Below, one piece after another: positions 50,290 through 60,408 of a stretch of DNA of 64,000 nt. The first letter of the stretch is position 1. Every line of letters starts with the position of its first letter. Origin of the DNA: JAKPAM01 sp047601745 (lineage in GTDB: Bacteria; Pseudomonadota; Gammaproteobacteria; Burkholderiales; Burkholderiaceae_E). The notes under the pieces are model-generated. The model saw nothing but the letters and a program-made list of their open reading frames with translations. It was not told the DNA's origin and did not search any database. The stretch spans positions 1,240,001 through 1,304,000 of the forward strand of contig JASGIS010000001.1 in NCBI GenBank assembly GCA_047601745.1, written 5' to 3'. The position numbers and the translations under genes were made by a program.

Positions 50290-51984
50290 TCATTGCCCGG
50301 GCTTGGCCTCGGCTTCCTGCAGCGCGCGCCACATCACCTTGCCGGTGCCGCTCTTGGGCAGCGCCGCCACGAACTGCACGACGCGCGGCACCTTGTAGAC
50401 CGCCATGTGCTCGCGGCACCAGGCGACGATCTCCTCGGCGGTCGTCTGCTGGTGCGTGGGACGCAGCACGACGACGGCCTTGACCGATTCGCCGCGATAA
50501 GGATCCTTGGTCGCGATGATGCAGGCTTCCTGGATCGCCGGATGTTTGTACATCATCAACTCGACCTCGGCCGGCCACACCTTGAAGCCGCTGGCGTTGA
50601 TCATCCGCTTCAGGCGGTCGGTCATGAAGTAGTAGCCGTCCTCGTCCACGCGGCCCATGTCGCCGGTGCGCAGGAACTTCTTGCCGTCGAACTCGATGAA
50701 CGCCTCGGCCGTCGCGTCGGGCCGCTTCCAGTAGCCCTCGAAGATCTGCGGGCCGTGCACGATGATCTCGCCCGGCTCGCCCTGCGGCACTTCCTGCATC
50801 GTTTCCGGATCGATCACGCGCGAATCGGTCGTCAGGTACGGAATGCCCAGGCACTGCTGCTTCGGATGGTCGAGCGGATTGGCGTGCGTCGGCGCCGCGG
50901 TCTCGGTCATGCCGTAGCCCTCGATATAACGCAGGCCGTATTCGTCGAGCAGCCGCTGCGCGATCGCCTGCGGCATCGCCGCGCCGCCGCCGCCGATGTA
51001 GACCAGGCTGCTCATGTCGAAGCTCGCGAAATTGGGGCTCGCCAGCAGATCGATGACCATCGTCGGGATGTTGGTCCAGCTCGTCACCTTGCGGTGCGAG
51101 ATCAGGTGTCCCGCCATCTCGCGGTCCCAGCGCGGCATCATCACCATCGTGCCGGACATCGCGATCAGGCAATGCAGCACGCTGACGATCCCGGTCATGT
51201 GGAACAGCGGCACGACCAGCAGCGCCACGGCCTCCGAGGTCCCTTGCGCCCAGTACACCCCGCCGATCGCGTTGTGCATCACCGACGAGTGCGGGTGGAT
51301 GCAGCCCTTGGGCAGGCCCGTCGTGCCGCTCGTGTACGGCAGCATCGCGATGTCCTTGGCCCCCACCACGTGTTCGGGCGGCGGGTGGCCGGCCGCCAGC
51401 GCATCGGCCCAGGCGACCACCTCACCGCTCGACAGCGTCGGCAGCGGATGCCGCGTCAGCAGCCAGTCGTGCCACGCGGGGATCGGCGCCTCGGGGCCGG
51501 TCACATCGGCATCGAAGCCGTCGGTGTACTGCGTGACGATCAGGTGCGACAGTTGCTGCTCGGCCGGCAGCGCACCGCTGGCGGCCACGATCTCACCGGC
51601 CAGGTCGGCGGTCGTGATCGCGACCTTCGCGTCCGAATCGCTGATGTAGTGCTTCAGTTCGTCGGCCCGGTTCATCGGATTGACCGGCACGATCACCGCA
51701 TTGGCCCGCAGGATCGCGAAATGCGCGACCACGAGCTGCGGACAGTTCTGCATGTCCAGGATCACGCGATCGCCGCGCTGAACGCCCATCGCGTGCAGCG
51801 CGCCGGCCAGCGCGTCGACCTGCGCGGCCAGTTCGCGATACGTGGTCTCGCGGCCCAGGAAGACCAGGGCGATCTTGTCCGGATAGCGTTCAGCGCTGAC
51901 CTTCAGGTTGTGCCACAGCGACGTGGCGGGGGTAGCGATCGATCGAGGCAGGTATTTGGGCCAGAACTTGTCATGCAGGGCCAT
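50290..51984 (-). CDS. Medium/long-chain fatty-acid--CoA ligase
   Basis: The product is 564 residues of the ANL superfamily. It has YTSGTTGLPKGCIHPHSSV, EGYGMTETAAP, LRTGDMGRVDEDGYYFMTDRLKRMINASGFKVWPAEVE and the C-terminal LPKSGTGKVMWRALQE with the adenylation lysine. It differs clearly from the other ligase in this window (46157-47857), so it is not a recent duplicate. The 5' side faces a 383-bp gap and a divergent gene. Fatty or aromatic acids are likely substrates. Confidence 0.92.
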   Translation of the reverse strand: MALHDKFWPKYLPRSIATPATSLWHNLKVSAERYPDKIALVFLGRETTYRELAAQVDALAGALHAMGVQRGDRVILDMQNCPQLVVAHFAILRANAVIVPVNPMNRADELKHYISDSDAKVAITTADLAGEIVAASGALPAEQQLSHLIVTQYTDGFDADVTGPEAPIPAWHDWLLTRHPLPTLSSGEVVAWADALAAGHPPPEHVVGAKDIAMLPYTSGTTGLPKGCIHPHSSVMHNAIGGVYWAQGTSEAVALLVVPLFHMTGIVSVLHCLIAMSGTMVMMPRWDREMAGHLISHRKVTSWTNIPTMVIDLLASPNFASFDMSSLVYIGGGGAAMPQAIAQRLLDEYGLRYIEGYGMTETAAPTHANPLDHPKQQCLGIPYLTTDSRVIDPETMQEVPQGEPGEIIVHGPQIFEGYWKRPDATAEAFIEFDGKKFLRTGDMGRVDEDGYYFMTDRLKRMINASGFKVWPAEVELMMYKHPAIQEACIIATKDPYRGESVKAVVVLRPTHQQTTAEEIVAWCREHMAVYKVPRVVQFVAALPKSGTGKVMWRALQEAEAKPGQ

Positions 51985-52367
51985 CGCGGCGGTCTCCGAT
52001 TATTTCCAGGTCTTCATCGCGCGGATCCGATGCGATGTCCGCCGATGCCTCGCGCATTGTCAGATCTCGTACCGCGCGCGTAAAGACGCCCGCGTGAATA
52101 CCCTGAGTCCGCGGCCTTCGCGAGAGCGCCGATGGCCATCATCGACGCCAGGCAGCGGCCATGGCCCCCGAATGGATGGCGACTCCGATGCGCCGAGCCG
52201 TTCGGCCGTCTGCGGGAAGCCGGGCGCCGCCGGATAGAATCGACAATCGGCCAACCGAAACCGGGCCATTCTTCCGTCGCTCGCGGCTTCCGGAAGCCGG
52301 CGCCGGGCCTGCAGTCCGGGACGCTACGCTGGCAGATCCCGCAACCGCTTCAGTTTCCGGTGCTCGC
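51985..52367. other. Divergent intergenic region
   Basis: This is the gap between the acyl-CoA ligase start (minus) and the VOC gene start (plus). It holds no gene or repeat that I recognise. Both promoters should lie here, but no clear motif stands out. Confidence 0.4.
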
Positions 52368-52757
52368 ATGGACCCCAAGCTCCCCATTCGCAACCTGGAC
52401 TACACGGTCATCTTCGCGCGCCAGATGACGCGCATGTGCGAGTTCTACGGCGAAACCCTTGGTTTCCCCCTGCATCGAAAACTAAGCCCCAAATGGGTGG
52501 AGTTCCGTGTCGGCTCGAGCCTCGTGGCGATTGCCGAGCCAGGCGGACTCTTCGACGACCCAACCCCTCCGATCGGAGTCCTGTCATTGCAGCTTGCTTT
52601 TCGAGTCGCGCCCGATGAAGTCGCGCTTTGCGCATCCACGCTTCGCGAGCGAGGGGTCGATTTGATTTCGGGCCCCACCGATCGCTCTTTCGGTCACCGC
52701 ACGCTGTTCTTCCGCGACCCGGATGGGAATGTCATCGAGATCTATGCCGAGATATGA
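52368..52757 (+). CDS. VOC (glyoxalase/bleomycin-resistance) family protein
   Basis: The product is 129 residues with two beta-alpha-beta-beta-beta modules: DYTVIFARQMTRMCEFYGETLGFPL in the first, and RTLFFRDPDGNVIEIYAEI closing the second with a metal-ligand Glu. Members include dioxygenases, glyoxalase I and antibiotic-binding proteins; here the substrate is unknown. Codon use (CTA, AAA, TTT, ATT) is less GC-biased than the neighbours. It shares this trait with the next gene, suggesting arrival from another source. Confidence 0.85.
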   Translation: MDPKLPIRNLDYTVIFARQMTRMCEFYGETLGFPLHRKLSPKWVEFRVGSSLVAIAEPGGLFDDPTPPIGVLSLQLAFRVAPDEVALCASTLRERGVDLISGPTDRSFGHRTLFFRDPDGNVIEIYAEI

Positions 52758-52818
52758 GACTTTGTCGGCGATCTGCATTTGACCGAGACCCCAAGCGCCG
52801 CCTTAGCGGAAGAAAACC

Positions 52819-53178
52819 ATGATCGATCGAAACTTCGCGGAAGCCTTCGCGGCCGAATGGATCGCGGCGTGGAACAGCCATGACCTGGATCGCATCCTGT
52901 CTCACTACTCGGACGACTTTCAGTTCTCATCGCCGTTCATCGCGATCGTCGCGAACGAGCCGAGCGGGATCCTGCGAGGCAGCGAAGCCGTACGCGCGTA
53001 CTGGCGTCGAGCACTGGATCGCCGCCCGGAACTTCATTTCGAGCTGATCTCGCTGCTGGTCGGCGTGACCAGCATCGTGATCCACTATGGCCGGGACGAC
53101 GGCAGGATCGGAGCCGAACACTTCGAATTCGATCACGCAGGAAAAGTGGTTCGGTCATCGGCTCATTACGTCGTCTGA
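52819..53178 (+). CDS. SnoaL/NTF2-like family protein
   Basis: The product is 119 residues with the cone-shaped NTF2 fold pattern: EAFAAEWIAAWNSHDLDRILSHYSDDFQFSSP, a GSEAVRAYWRRALDRRPELHFEL segment, and final strands HFEFDHAGKVVRSSAHYVV. Such proteins are isomerases, cyclases or small-ligand binders; catalytic residues cannot be assigned. It follows the VOC gene by 61 bp and shares its milder codon bias. Confidence 0.82.
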   Translation: MIDRNFAEAFAAEWIAAWNSHDLDRILSHYSDDFQFSSPFIAIVANEPSGILRGSEAVRAYWRRALDRRPELHFELISLLVGVTSIVIHYGRDDGRIGAEHFEFDHAGKVVRSSAHYVV

Positions 53179-53298
53179 GCGATCGCACGGCACGCGGTCC
53201 GACCTCCTGGCTCATCGCATCGTCGCTCGCGCGATGAATCCTGCCCTTCGATCGGAAGACCATTTCTCTGCGTCGCCCCCCCCGCCGTCTGGAACCCC

Positions 53299-54189
53299 AT
53301 GTCACCAAAGGATCTGCTGCTGGCCCTGATCGTCGTGCTGGCCTGGGGCGTCAATTTCGTCGTCATCCGGATCGGCCTGAACGGCATGCCGCCGATGCTG
53401 CTCGGCGCGATGCGCTTCGCGGCCGTGCTGTTCCCGGCGATCTTCCTGGTGCGGCGACCGGCGGTACCGTGGCGATGGCTGGTGGCCTACGGCACGACGA
53501 TCTCGCTGGCCCAGTTCTCGCTGCTGTTCCTGGCGATGTACGTCGGCATGCCGGCCGGGCTCGCGTCGCTAGTGCTGCAGGCGCAAGCCTTCCTGACGCT
53601 GGGATTCGCGGCGGCCTTTCTCGGCGAGCGCGTTCGCGCCCGCAACCTGGGCGGCCTGCTGCTGGCGGCGGCGGGGCTGTTGCTGATCGGCCTGCAAAGC
53701 GGCACGACGATGACCACCGCCGGCTTCGTGTTGACGCTGTGCGCGGCGACGGCCTGGGCGCTCGGCAACATCGTCACCAAGAAGATCGGCCCGGTCGATC
53801 AGCTCGCGCTGGTGATCTGGGCGGGTCTGATTCCACCGCTGCCGTTCCTCGTGCTGTCGTGGATCTTCGAGGGGCCGGAACGGATCCACCAGGCGCTCGC
53901 GCACATCGGGACGTCGACGATCCTCGCGGTGATCTACCTGGCGCTGGTGTCGACGCTCGTCGGCTACACGATCTGGAGCCGGCTGCTGTCGCGCTATCCG
54001 GCCGGCCAGGTCGCGCCGTTCTCGCTGCTGGTGCCGGTCGTGGGCCTGGCCGCGGCGGCGATCGCACTGGACGAGCACCTGTCGGCTCCTCAGGTCGCCG
54101 GCGCGGCGCTGGTGCTGCTGGGCTTGACGGTGAACGTCTTCGGTATCGGGCGGCTGCGCCTGCCCGGCCGGGCGAGGGAGCATCGATAG
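53299..54189 (+). CDS. EamA/DMT family transporter
   Basis: The product is 296 residues with ten hydrophobic segments in two EamA repeats. The N-terminal VLAWGVNFVVIRIGLNGMPPMLLGAMRF is the usual first repeat start, and LVSTLVGYTIWSRLLSRYPAGQVAPFSLLVPV lies in the second. It resembles YdcZ/RhaT-like amino-acid or metabolite exporters. Substrate unknown. It is convergent with the tauE/safE-like gene, with a 29-bp gap. Confidence 0.9.
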   Translation: MSPKDLLLALIVVLAWGVNFVVIRIGLNGMPPMLLGAMRFAAVLFPAIFLVRRPAVPWRWLVAYGTTISLAQFSLLFLAMYVGMPAGLASLVLQAQAFLTLGFAAAFLGERVRARNLGGLLLAAAGLLLIGLQSGTTMTTAGFVLTLCAATAWALGNIVTKKIGPVDQLALVIWAGLIPPLPFLVLSWIFEGPERIHQALAHIGTSTILAVIYLALVSTLVGYTIWSRLLSRYPAGQVAPFSLLVPVVGLAAAAIALDEHLSAPQVAGAALVLLGLTVNVFGIGRLRLPGRAREHR

Positions 54190-54218
54190 ACCCGCGCGTC
54201 GGCGGCGAGCGGATCGCC

Positions 54219-55079
54219 TCAGCGGCACCAGGCGATCACGCGATGCGCGACGTCGCCCCAGATCACCGCGCCGGCGACCAGCACCAGCAGCAGTCCGCTC
54301 GCGCGATTGCCCCAGGCCTCGGCCGCGCGATCGCCGTCCCGGGCCAGCCGTCGCCGCCACCAGGCCCACAGCGCGGGGCCGGCCCATAGCGACAATCCGC
54401 TGCCGACGCCGAACACGACCATCGCCGCCGCGCCGCTGAGCGCCGAATCGCCGAGCGCGGCCATCATCAGCGCCGAATACAGCAGGCCGCACGGCAGCGC
54501 GGCCCACGACACGCCGAGCGCGAACGGCCACCAGGCGGGCCTCGCGCGCGCGGACAATCGCCGTGTCATGAAGCGATTGAAGGCCTGGCCGAGCTGCGGC
54601 GGCCGCGCGCGCACCAGCATCACGATGCCCCAGGCCAGCACGGCCGCATGCAGCATGACCCAGAACGGGCGCACGGCGGGCATCGCATCGGCCAGCCAGC
54701 CCACCGAGCCGACGACGGTCGCGGCCAGCGCGCCGGCGATGCCGTAGCCGATCAGGCGTCCGAGGTGCCACAACGGCATGACCCACGGCACCAGATTCGC
54801 CGGCGACGATCGCTCGTCGATCACCCGCGCCTGCCCGGCGGGAACGATCATCACCGGCTGCGCCAGCACCGGGCCGGGCCCCGGCTCGGCCACCGATCCC
54901 GCCCATGCCCCGGCTCGCCCCCCGGTCCGGTCCAGGTTTCCTGCAACCGGCTCGGCGGCTGCGCGCGTCCGCGCGCAGCCGGCCCGGATGCCGGCGCACA
55001 ACGGCCCGCACATGACCGCGCAGTGCGGCCCGGTCGCCAGCCCCATGACCAGCGCGGACAGCCACAGCGCGATCTGCAT
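54219..55079 (-). CDS. Sulfite exporter TauE/SafE-like membrane protein of the cco cluster
   Basis: The product is 286 residues with about six hydrophobic segments. The first helix carries GPHCAVMCGPLC, the Cys/His/Met motif of the DsbD-like/'heavy metal' branch often found beside cbb3 oxidase genes, so a role in copper handling or cofactor delivery is plausible. Between helices 1 and 2 there is an Ala/Gly/Pro-rich insert of about 55 residues. Helix 4 has a matching AALPCGLLYSAL. It is the last gene of the cco run and shares one base with the hemN stop (TGATG). Confidence 0.82.
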   Translation of the reverse strand: MQIALWLSALVMGLATGPHCAVMCGPLCAGIRAGCARTRAAAEPVAGNLDRTGGRAGAWAGSVAEPGPGPVLAQPVMIVPAGQARVIDERSSPANLVPWVMPLWHLGRLIGYGIAGALAATVVGSVGWLADAMPAVRPFWVMLHAAVLAWGIVMLVRARPPQLGQAFNRFMTRRLSARARPAWWPFALGVSWAALPCGLLYSALMMAALGDSALSGAAAMVVFGVGSGLSLWAGPALWAWWRRRLARDGDRAAEAWGNRASGLLLVLVAGAVIWGDVAHRVIAWCR

Positions 55080-56524
55080 CAGAGGATGCGCGAGAAGCGG
55101 CTCAGGTCGCCGCTGCGACGAAGATAAGCGTCGAACACCATCGCGATCGCGCGCACGACGTACCAGCCGGCGTCGGTCACGATGATCGCGTCGTCATCGA
55201 TCCGCACCAGGCCCTGCTCGACGAACGGAGCCAGGTCGCGCAATTCGTCGGCGAAATACGCATCGAAATCGATCCGGTGCTCGCGCGCCATCCCGGCACG
55301 ATCGACGCGCCCCTGGCACATCAACGCCATGATGAGGTCGCGGCGCAGCCGGTCATCGTCGGTCAGCGTCCAGCCGCGCACGACCGGCAGCCGGCCTTCG
55401 TCGATCATCCGGTAGTAATCGTCGAGTCCGCGCGCGTTCTGGCTGAACGTGTCGCCGATCTTGCTGATGCCCGACACGCCGATCGCGATCAGGTCGCAAT
55501 CGGCCTGCGTGCTGTAGCCCTGGAAGTTGCGATGCAGGCTGCGTTCGCGCCGTGCGACGGACAGGCCGTCGTCGGGCAGCGCGAAGTGATCCATGCCGAT
55601 ATAGACGTAGCCGGCATCGGTCAGCGATTCGATCGTGCGCCGGTGCATCGTCATCCGCGCCTGCGGCGACGGCAGGTCGGCCGCGTCGATGCGCCGCTGC
55701 GGCTTGAAGCGCGTCGGCAGGTGCGCGTACGCGTAGACGGCGATGCGGTCCGGACGCAGCGTGATCACCGTGTCGATCGTGCGCGCGAACGACGCCTCGG
55801 TCTGCTTCGGCAGCCCATGGATCAGGTCGACGTTGATCGACCGGAACCCCAGCTCGCGCGCGCTGCGCACGAGCGCGAACACCTGCTCGGCCGACTGGAT
55901 CCGGTGGACCGCTTTCTGGACGAGCGGATCGAAGTCCTGCACGCCGAAGCTCAGGCGATTGAAGCCCAGTCCGGCGAGCAATGCCAGGCGCCCCACGTCG
56001 ACGGTGCGCGGATCGACCTCGATCGACATCTCGGCATCGGCCCGCAGCGCGAAGCGGCTGCGCAGCAAACCCAGCAGACCGCGCAGATCGTCGTCGTCGA
56101 GGTAGGTCGGCGTACCGCCGCCCAGATGCAGTTGGCCGACCGGCGCGCCGGGGCCGAGTTCGGCGACCAGCAGCTCGACCTCGCGCTCGAAGAAGGACAG
56201 GTACTCGGCCGCCTTGCCGTACTGCTTGGTCACGACCTTGTTGCACGCGCAGTAGTAGCAGACCGACCGGCAGAACGGCACGTGCACGTACAGCGACAGC
56301 GGCGCGCCGGCCCGCCGCGGGTCGTCGCGCCGCGCACGCAATGCCTGCCGCAGCGCCGCCGCGTCGACGCTTTCGTCGAAGCGATCGGCGGTCGGGTACG
56401 ACGTATAGCGCGGCCCGCTGGTCGGCGTCAGCGGAATCGGCGCCCGCTCGGCCGCGCAGGCCGGCGAGCCGTCCGGCCCGCCGGTTCCGGCCACGGGGAC
56501 GATCGGCACGACGACGGCGCTCAT
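55079..56524 (-). CDS. hemN: Oxygen-independent coproporphyrinogen III oxidase
   Basis: The product is 481 residues of the radical SAM HemN family, which decarboxylates coproporphyrinogen III to protoporphyrinogen IX without oxygen. The [4Fe-4S] motif is HVPFCRSVCYYCACNK (CxxxCxxC plus extra Cys), with the SAM-binding HLGGGTPTYL and a substrate-region QGYSTQADCDLIAIGVSGIS. It has an N-terminal extension of about 35 residues, PRYTSYPTADRF being the family start. ATG at 56524 overlaps the upstream TGA. Its place in the cbb3 operon ensures haem for the oxidase at low oxygen. Confidence 0.95.
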   Translation of the reverse strand: MSAVVVPIVPVAGTGGPDGSPACAAERAPIPLTPTSGPRYTSYPTADRFDESVDAAALRQALRARRDDPRRAGAPLSLYVHVPFCRSVCYYCACNKVVTKQYGKAAEYLSFFEREVELLVAELGPGAPVGQLHLGGGTPTYLDDDDLRGLLGLLRSRFALRADAEMSIEVDPRTVDVGRLALLAGLGFNRLSFGVQDFDPLVQKAVHRIQSAEQVFALVRSARELGFRSINVDLIHGLPKQTEASFARTIDTVITLRPDRIAVYAYAHLPTRFKPQRRIDAADLPSPQARMTMHRRTIESLTDAGYVYIGMDHFALPDDGLSVARRERSLHRNFQGYSTQADCDLIAIGVSGISKIGDTFSQNARGLDDYYRMIDEGRLPVVRGWTLTDDDRLRRDLIMALMCQGRVDRAGMAREHRIDFDAYFADELRDLAPFVEQGLVRIDDDAIIVTDAGWYVVRAIAMVFDAYLRRSGDLSRFSRIL

Positions 56525-56832
56525 GGCTTGGTATCGAAGTAGTCGTCCTCGATGGCATCGAGCGGCGGCGTCTCGCGCGCCCGCGCCGGCAACGGCTTGG
56601 CCAGGCCGCGTGCGTCGGCGGGCACCGCCAGCAGCACGGCCAGCGCGCAGGCGCCCATGCCGACCAGCCAGAACGCGAAGAACGCGATCGTGTAGATGCC
56701 CATCCTCGACAAGTCCATCGTCTCGACGGCCCAGTGCACGTCGTTCGGATCGACCACCGAGAACACCAGCATCTCCATCGCGCAGCCCAGCAGGAACGCG
56801 GGCCACAGCACGCTCATCAGCCAGCGACGCAT
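56521..56832 (-). CDS. Small two-helix membrane protein between fixH and hemN
   Basis: The product is 103 residues. I do not recognise it. There are two hydrophobic segments (about 5-27 and 48-72) and a charged, Pro-containing C-terminal tail ending DDYFDTKP. The segment between the helices (DPNDVHWAVETMDLSR) is polar. It starts 2 bp after the fixH-like stop and its TGA overlaps the hemN ATG, so it is translated as part of the cco operon. Involvement in assembly of the cbb3 oxidase is inferred from position only. Confidence 0.7.
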   Translation of the reverse strand: MRRWLMSVLWPAFLLGCAMEMLVFSVVDPNDVHWAVETMDLSRMGIYTIAFFAFWLVGMGACALAVLLAVPADARGLAKPLPARARETPPLDAIEDDYFDTKP

Positions 56833-56834
56833 GA

Positions 56835-57110
56835 TCAGCGCACCTTGGCCGGCACGTCGTGACCCGGCGTGACCGCGTGGTTGCGTCCGACCAGCGCCGG
56901 CAGCGTCGACTTGTCGTCGGCGCCGGACGCCGTCGCCCCGCGCTGGTAATCGGTGGCCAGCACCGGGTCGGGCACGTGCATCGCGATCCACAGGATCGTG
57001 AATCCGCCGATCACCGCGGCCAGCGGCGCGCCGACCACCAGCCACATGATCGGCTCGCGCCACCAGCGTCCGCCCTGCTGGTCATTCGTCGGTCGTGCTG
57101 TATGGGCCAT
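56835..57110 (-). CDS. Short FixH/CcoH-like protein
   Basis: The product is 91 residues. GRWWREPIMWLVVGAPLAAVIGGFTILWIAMHVPDPVLATDYQRG has the single membrane helix and the WREP plus DY..G motifs of FixH/CcoH proteins, which associate with the cbb3 oxidase during assembly. The periplasmic immunoglobulin-like domain of full-length FixH (about 150 residues) is missing, and the tail after residue 55 is polar. It follows ccoG by 21 bp. Confidence 0.75.
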   Translation of the reverse strand: MAHTARPTNDQQGGRWWREPIMWLVVGAPLAAVIGGFTILWIAMHVPDPVLATDYQRGATASGADDKSTLPALVGRNHAVTPGHDVPAKVR

Positions 57111-57131
57111 GGTCTGTCCGCCTCCTGTTGA

Positions 57132-58625
<1,494 letters not shown>

Positions 58626-58670
58626 GGCCAAGCCTGCTATGGAACGAGGGGCGAATGCCGCGCGCCCCGG

Positions 58671-59588
58671 TCAATGGCTGGCGACCACCGACGGATTCGA
58701 CAGCCCCCACACATAAGCGGCCAGCACGTGGATCTGCGCGGCGGTCAGGCGGCCTTCCTGCGCGGGCATCTCGTTGCTCTTGCCGTTGTTGATCATCGAA
58801 ACGATCTGGTTGGCGCCATAACCGTGCAGCCAGATCTTGTCGCTCAGGTTCGGCGCGCCCAGCATCGAGTTGCCCTCGCCCTTGGACCCGTGGCACGCCG
58901 CGCAGACCGTGAACTTGTCGCGGCCGAGCTGCGCGCGCAGCGAATCGTGCGGGCTGCCGGACAGGCTCAGCACGTACTGCGCGACGTTGGCCACGTCGTC
59001 GGCCGAGCCGACCGCCGCGGCCATCGGCGGCATCACGCCGATGCGTCCCTTGGTGATCGTCTCGACGATCTTCTCGGGCGAACCGCCGTGCAGCCAGTCC
59101 TTGTCCGTCAGGTTCGGGAAGCCCTTGCCGCCGCGCGCGTCCGAGCCGTGGCACTGCGCGCAGTTGTTCATGAACAGGCGTTCGCCGATGCCCATCGCCG
59201 CCGTGTCCTGCGCGAGCTTGTCGATCGGCGTGGACGCGTACTGCGCATAGACGGTGTTCAAGCGTTCGTTGGCCGCCGCGACCTCGGCCTCGTACTGGCC
59301 GCGCGACGTCCAGCCGAGCTGGCCGGCGAAAGTGCCCAGACCCGGATACAGGACCAGGTACACGACCGCGAAGATCACGGTGATGACGAACAGGCCGACC
59401 CACCACATCGGCAGCGGGTTGTTGGCCTCGCGCAGGTCGCCGTCCCAGACGTGGCCGGTCGTGTTGTCGGCGCTGACCGTGACGCTCTTGCGGCCGGTCA
59501 TCCACAGCAGCAGCGCGCAGCCGGCGATCCCCGCCAGCGTGATCCCCGCCACGTAGATCGACCAGAAGGGGCTGATGAAATCGCTCAT
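58671..59588 (-). CDS. ccoP: cbb3-type cytochrome c oxidase subunit III (dihaem)
   Basis: The product is 305 residues. Two N-terminal hydrophobic segments (about 8-30 and 60-80) are followed by two cytochrome c domains with haem sites CAQCH and CAACH, each with a distal Met (LPMW.., MPPM and MP.. regions). CcoP brings electrons from soluble cytochromes to CcoO and CcoN. Its ATG overlaps the ccoQ stop (ATGA). Confidence 0.94.
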   Translation of the reverse strand: MSDFISPFWSIYVAGITLAGIAGCALLLWMTGRKSVTVSADNTTGHVWDGDLREANNPLPMWWVGLFVITVIFAVVYLVLYPGLGTFAGQLGWTSRGQYEAEVAAANERLNTVYAQYASTPIDKLAQDTAAMGIGERLFMNNCAQCHGSDARGGKGFPNLTDKDWLHGGSPEKIVETITKGRIGVMPPMAAAVGSADDVANVAQYVLSLSGSPHDSLRAQLGRDKFTVCAACHGSKGEGNSMLGAPNLSDKIWLHGYGANQIVSMINNGKSNEMPAQEGRLTAAQIHVLAAYVWGLSNPSVVASH

Positions 59589-59749
59589 GACCGGCGCTCC
59601 TCGATCCGTGCCTGCTCGGGCTCGAAAACGAGCTTCGCATCCTCATCGAAGCGGCGGGCGTTGCGGGGCGAGAACGCCCAGACCAGCACACCGATGAACG
59701 CCAGGAAACTGACCACCGTGGTGGCCACGCGCAGCGTCGTGATATCCAT
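59585..59749 (-). CDS. ccoQ: cbb3-type cytochrome c oxidase subunit CcoQ
   Basis: This is a short gene of 54 residues with one hydrophobic helix (TLRVATTVVSFLAFIGVLVW) followed by AFSPRNARRFDEDAKL, the CcoQ pattern. It stabilises the oxidase. The start at 59749 is 20 bp after the ccoO stop region and the stop overlaps the ccoP ATG. Confidence 0.9.
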   Translation of the reverse strand: MDITTLRVATTVVSFLAFIGVLVWAFSPRNARRFDEDAKLVFEPEQARIEERRS

Positions 59750-59768
59750 CGTCTTTCCGTCCAGTGAC

Positions 59769-60401
59769 TTATTTGTAGGCGCGGCCCATCGATTGCAGAT
59801 AAGCGACGATCGCGTCCATCTCGGTCTTGCCGTTGACCTCCTCGGTCGACTTGGCGATCTGCTCGTCGGTGAACGGCACGCCCACCGCGCGCAGCGCCCG
59901 CATGTGCTTGGGCAGCGATTCGGCGTCGACCGGCGTCTTCTCGAGCCACGTGTACGCCGGCATGTTCGACTCGGGCACGACCTCGCGCGGGTTGTTCAGG
60001 TGGATCCGGTGCCAGTCGTCGCTGTAGCGCCCGCCGACCCGGTGCAGGTCCGGCCCGGTGCGCTTGCTGCCCCACTGGAACGGGTGATCCCAGACGAACT
60101 CGCCGGCCGTCGAATAGTGGCCATAACGCAGCGTCTCGGACTGGAACGGCCGGATCATCTGCGAGTGGCAGTTGTAGCAGCCCTCGCGCACGTAGATGTC
60201 TCGGCCCGCCACCTGCAGCGGTGTCGGCGGGGTCATGCCTTCGACCGGCTGCGTCGTCGACGACTGGAAGTACAACGGGACGATCTCGACCAGGCCGCCG
60301 ACGGCGACGACCAGCACGATCAGGATGATCATCAACGCGTTGTTGGTTTCGATTTTCTCGTGGCTGAAACCGGTTGCCTGACTGTGATTGGCTTGACTCA
60401 T
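59769..60401 (-). CDS. ccoO: cbb3-type cytochrome c oxidase subunit II (monohaem)
   Basis: The product is 210 residues with one N-terminal membrane helix and a single haem c site in REGCYNCHSQMIRPF, with ETLRYGHYS and a distal-Met NMPAYTWL segment. It passes electrons from CcoP to CcoN. The length is normal for the family. It starts 7 bp after ccoN ends. Confidence 0.95.
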   Translation of the reverse strand: MSQANHSQATGFSHEKIETNNALMIILIVLVVAVGGLVEIVPLYFQSSTTQPVEGMTPPTPLQVAGRDIYVREGCYNCHSQMIRPFQSETLRYGHYSTAGEFVWDHPFQWGSKRTGPDLHRVGGRYSDDWHRIHLNNPREVVPESNMPAYTWLEKTPVDAESLPKHMRALRAVGVPFTDEQIAKSTEEVNGKTEMDAIVAYLQSMGRAYK

Positions 60402-60408
60402 GATGTCC

